Shown: positions 7,297-9,930 of the stretch, piece after piece | Position numbering within the stretch: the stretch's first letter is position 1 | How the letters are laid out: each line of letters starts with the position of its first letter | Assembly: GCA_019749855.1 (NCBI GenBank) | Contig: JAIEPI010000201.1 | Location: forward strand, 1 to 9,930 | Direction of reading: 5' to 3' | From: Rickettsiales bacterium | Lineage (GTDB): Bacteria; Pseudomonadota; Alphaproteobacteria; Rickettsiales; UBA998 | Length of the DNA: 9,930 nucleotides | The notes under the pieces: generated by a model | What the model was told of the DNA's origin: nothing | Databases searched by the model: none | What the model saw: the letters and a program-made list of their open reading frames with translations, nothing else | Made by a program: the position numbers and the translations under genes

Positions 7297-9456
7297 ATGG
7301 CTGAATCACGCGCATTGACGTTCTCCATGCCTAATTTTCAGGCCAACGCCAAAAGCGCTCTGCGCCGCAGCGATATTTTCTTCGCGCTGGGCATTGTGGG
7401 TATCATTACCGTTTTGATCCAGCCGATTCCTCCGGTGCTGCTCGATCTGCTGCTCGGATTCTCCATCACCATTTCGGTGCTGATTCTGATGACGGTTTTG
7501 TTTGTTGAAAAACCTCTGAATCTGAGTTCTTTTCCAACGATTCTACTGGTTTCAACGCTGCTACGACTCTCGCTTAACATTGCCTCCACGCGCCTGATTT
7601 TAAGTGAAGGGGATAAGGGCACCGCCGCCGCGGGACGGGTCATTGAGGCGTTTGGGCACTTCGTTATTGGTGGCAATGTACTCATTGGTTTTATTATATT
7701 TGCCATTCTGACCATCATCAATTTCGTGGTGATTACCAAAGGCTCGGGCCGTATTGCTGAAGTCTCGGCGCGCTTTAGTTTGGATGCCATGCCAGGCAAA
7801 CAAATGGCCGTGGATGCGGATCTATCCGCTGGCCTGATTGATGAAGATTCCGCCAAGGCGCGTCGTAAAGAACTGGAAGATGAAAGCACCTTTTTTGGGG
7901 CGATGGACGGTGCGAGTAAATTCGTGCGTGGTGACGCCATTGCCGGATTGCTGATTACCTTCATTAATTTCGTCGCGGGCATCATCATCGGCATGCTGGT
8001 GCATGAGCTGAGTTTCAAGGAAGCGCTGGAAACTTACACCATTCTCTCCATTGGTGATGGGCTGGTGACACAAATCCCCGCCCTCATTGTCTCCACTGCT
8101 GCTGGTATGCTGGTGACAAAATCAGGAACTCTGGGTTCCGCTGACAAAGCCATTCTGGGTCAGCTCTCTCGCTTTCCCACCGCACTGGGCGTGACGTCGT
8201 TTCTGCTGCTCATGATTGCGCTGTTACCTGGCATCCCTGCCACCCCGTTTTTGGTGCTCTCCAGCGGGATGGCATTCGTTGCCTGGACCTCATGGAAAGC
8301 AGTTAAGCTTGCCAATCCTGATGGCCCTCAAGCAGCAGGTGCACGTGGCAAGCCCGGAATGGCGGGTGGTGGTGGCCTGCTTTCCAGTGGCCAGTCCGGA
8401 CAGGCAGAGGCGGCGCAGGGTGACGATAATGTGGCAAGCAGCATGCTGATTGATAGCCTGCGCCTCGAGTTAGGCTATGGCTTGCTGCCACTCATCAATT
8501 ATCAAAAAGGCCACCGCCTCACTGAGCAAATCAAAGCATTGCGTAAGCAAATTGCCAAAGAACTCGGCTTTGTCATGCCCCCCGTTCGTATTCAGGATAA
8601 CATGCAGTTACCCGCCAATACCTATGTGGTGAAGGTTAAGGAAATGGAGTGCGCGCGCGGTGATATCCGTCCGGACATGCTGCTCGTCATGGATCCTAGC
8701 GGCAATAAAATTACACTGCCAGGTGAAGACACCGTTGAGCCAACCTTTGGCCTTCCCGCCATGTGGATTTCCGATAATTACCGTGAGGAAGCCTTATTCC
8801 GCAATCTTACCGTCGTCGATCCTCCGACGGTTATCACCACGCACCTAACCGAAGTTTTGAAAGAGAATATCTCAGAATTGCTGTCCTATGCGGAAGCGCA
8901 GAAATTGCTCGATGATATGGGCAAGGATCATCAAAAACTGATCGCAGAGACCATTCCCTCACAAATCACCGTCAATAGTGTACAGCGCGTCATGCAGAAT
9001 CTGCTCGCGGAGATGGTGTCCATCCGTGACCTCCCGACCATTATTGAAGCCATTGCTGAGGCCTCACGCGCCACGCAAAACCTCACCTTGCTGACTGAGC
9101 ATGTGCGTAGTCGCCTCTCACGCCAGATCAGCTTTGCCGCGAGCAATGAACAGGGTCACATTCCTATTGTTGCCCTCTCCCCGCAATGGGAGCAAACCTT
9201 TGTTGAATCACTCGCCGGTACCGGTGAGGATAAAACACTGAGTATGGCACCCAGCAAGATTCAGGATTTTATCATGGCAGTGCGCGCCAAGTTCGACCAG
9301 TTACAGCAACAAGGCGAAATTCCTGTGCTGCTGACCAGCCCGACGATTCGTCCTTATGTGCGCTCCATTGTGGAACGCTTCCGCTCAAACACCGTGGTGA
9401 TGTCACAAAACGAGATTCACCCCAAAGCTCGTATTAAGACGTTGGGTCAGATATGA
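7297..9456 (+). CDS. flhA: Flagellar type III export gate protein FlhA
   Basis: FlhA is the large membrane component of the flagellar export gate; its cytoplasmic ring receives substrates and chaperones, and its membrane part couples export to proton flow. The 719 residues are slightly longer than enterobacterial FlhA. Seen: a hydrophilic lead of about 22 residues; about eight hydrophobic segments up to residue 330; the family signature LRLSLNIASTR (89-99); the FHIPEP cytoplasmic loop (about 149-200, AEVSARFSLDAMPGKQMAVD); Asp213 in RGDAIAG, matching the Salmonella Asp208 important for proton use; a Gly/Ala/Gln-rich linker (about 343-378); and the soluble C-terminal domain ending in VMSQNEIHPKARIKTLGQI. 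It starts 2 nt after the flbD stop; its ribosome site GGAAGGG (7282-7288) lies inside flbD. Confidence 0.98.
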   Translation: MAESRALTFSMPNFQANAKSALRRSDIFFALGIVGIITVLIQPIPPVLLDLLLGFSITISVLILMTVLFVEKPLNLSSFPTILLVSTLLRLSLNIASTRLILSEGDKGTAAAGRVIEAFGHFVIGGNVLIGFIIFAILTIINFVVITKGSGRIAEVSARFSLDAMPGKQMAVDADLSAGLIDEDSAKARRKELEDESTFFGAMDGASKFVRGDAIAGLLITFINFVAGIIIGMLVHELSFKEALETYTILSIGDGLVTQIPALIVSTAAGMLVTKSGTLGSADKAILGQLSRFPTALGVTSFLLLMIALLPGIPATPFLVLSSGMAFVAWTSWKAVKLANPDGPQAAGARGKPGMAGGGGLLSSGQSGQAEAAQGDDNVASSMLIDSLRLELGYGLLPLINYQKGHRLTEQIKALRKQIAKELGFVMPPVRIQDNMQLPANTYVVKVKEMECARGDIRPDMLLVMDPSGNKITLPGEDTVEPTFGLPAMWISDNYREEALFRNLTVVDPPTVITTHLTEVLKENISELLSYAEAQKLLDDMGKDHQKLIAETIPSQITVNSVQRVMQNLLAEMVSIRDLPTIIEAIAEASRATQNLTLLTEHVRSRLSRQISFAASNEQGHIPIVALSPQWEQTFVESLAGTGEDKTLSMAPSKIQDFIMAVRAKFDQLQQQGEIPVLLTSPTIRPYVRSIVERFRSNTVVMSQNEIHPKARIKTLGQI

Positions 9457-9509
9457 TGACAAATGACTTATTACGACCTGAAACAATAGTTGGCTCATCA
9501 TGCGCCTGA
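9453..9509 (+). CDS. Possible 18-codon leader ORF bridging flhA and flhF
   Basis: An ATG at 9453 overlaps the flhA stop in an ATGA arrangement, is followed at once by a second ATG, and the frame stops with TGA at 9507-9509, just inside the flhF start region (ATG at 9500). flhF itself has no evident Shine-Dalgarno, so ribosomes ending flhA could re-initiate on this short frame and be delivered to flhF. No good ribosome site precedes it, the peptide resembles nothing I know, and a chance ORF of this size is common. Confidence 0.2.
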   Translation: MMTNDLLRPETIVGSSCA

Positions 9510-9930
9510 GAACCATCACCGCAGCAGATATGCAAGATGCCATGCGCATGGTGCGTGAGGAAATCGGCGGCGACGCGGTGATTGTTGCCACTAGCCGAAA
9601 TCCCAAGGGCAAAGGCGTCACCGTCACTGTGGCACAGGAAGAGGATGAAAACGATCTTCCCGAATCTGATACAGTGGTATCATTCGACAGCGGGCCTGCA
9701 TCTTCATCGCCGCCGGCTCCCAAGACTTTACGCTCGATGCCGGATTATATTGTGCGCGATATTGAACAAATTCTTATCCATCACGGCGTTGCTGAGGAAA
9801 CCATCGAAGCCATGTTAAAAACGGTGCATGCGCATGCCCCGTTGCCAGACGATAGCGAAGCAAGCCAGGCGCTGCTGCTTGAAACCACGCTCGCCGCCTC
9901 CTTGCGTTTTGAGCCTCTGGACATTCAAAA
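9500..9930 (+). CDS. flhF: Flagellar SRP-type GTPase FlhF, N-terminal part (cut by window edge)
   Basis: FlhF is an SRP-family GTPase that, with FlhG/FleN, sets the place and number of polar flagella. Only 143 codons are in the window. Seen: the N-terminal opening MRLRTITAADMQDAMRMV followed by REEIGGDAVIVATSR, the typical FlhF start (counterpart of DMRQALRLVREELGPDAVIL); an acidic/Ser/Pro-rich linker (about 46-75); and an alpha-helical N-domain beginning near residue 80 (MPDYIVRDIEQILIHHGV). The window ends at LRFEPLDIQ, just where the P-loop GTPase domain should begin. It follows flhA after 43 nt, as in many polar-flagellate proteobacteria. No strong ribosome site precedes the ATG, and no upstream in-frame ATG lies between it and flhA. 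Confidence 0.9.
   Translation, partial: MRLRTITAADMQDAMRMVREEIGGDAVIVATSRNPKGKGVTVTVAQEEDENDLPESDTVVSFDSGPASSSPPAPKTLRSMPDYIVRDIEQILIHHGVAEETIEAMLKTVHAHAPLPDDSEASQALLLETTLAASLRFEPLDIQ

Noticed and set aside
7338..8018. 226-codon minus-strand ORF inside flhA
   Set aside because: It lies wholly antisense to the strongly conserved FlhA membrane domain; its Ser/Arg/Met-rich composition is typical of a shadow frame.

Overview
The window looks like a flagellated alphaproteobacterium. The gene order fliF-fliG-fliH(flbE)-fliN-flbD-flhA-flhF, with a FlbD-type sigma-54 activator embedded among basal-body genes, matches the early (class II) fliF operon known from Caulobacter and seen in Rhodospirillales-like lineages. 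A CtrA-type box (TTAA-N7-TTAA) lies just upstream of fliF, which also fits. Base composition is near 50% GC by eye, lower than Caulobacter itself. I cannot name a genus.

Left part (1-1729, minus strand): the first 576 codons of a catalase-peroxidase gene, katG, open to the left edge and uninterrupted. The encoded protein starts with a signal-peptide or membrane-anchor-like segment, so it is probably an exported KatG. All haem-pocket residues that can be placed are present.

Middle (1730-2113): an AT-rich divergent intergenic region. On the katG side is a four-element OxyR-type site (1804-1840, 15 of 16 core bases), followed by a plausible katG promoter. On the fliF side is the CtrA-type box (2043-2057). 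The two flanking genes therefore appear to be controlled separately, katG by peroxide stress and fliF by the cell cycle or flagellar hierarchy.

Right part (2114-9930, plus strand): seven tightly spaced flagellar genes with gaps of 27, 15, 9, 21, 2 and 43 nt and no visible terminator between them. FliF (MS ring), FliG and FliN (rotor/switch), FliH (export ATPase regulator) and FlhA (export gate) build the earliest flagellar structures. FlbD would switch on later sigma-54 genes, and FlhF (cut by the right edge) is the SRP-type GTPase usually linked to polar flagellar placement. FlbD has a receiver-like N-domain lacking the phospho-acceptor Asp and the conserved Lys, so it is unlikely to be controlled by ordinary phosphotransfer. 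A possible 18-codon ORF bridges the flhA stop and the flhF start.

I see no mobile element, CRISPR array, tRNA, rRNA or prophage gene. The genes belong to known families; the most notable observations are regulatory (OxyR site, CtrA box) and protein-level (exported KatG, degenerate FlbD receiver).
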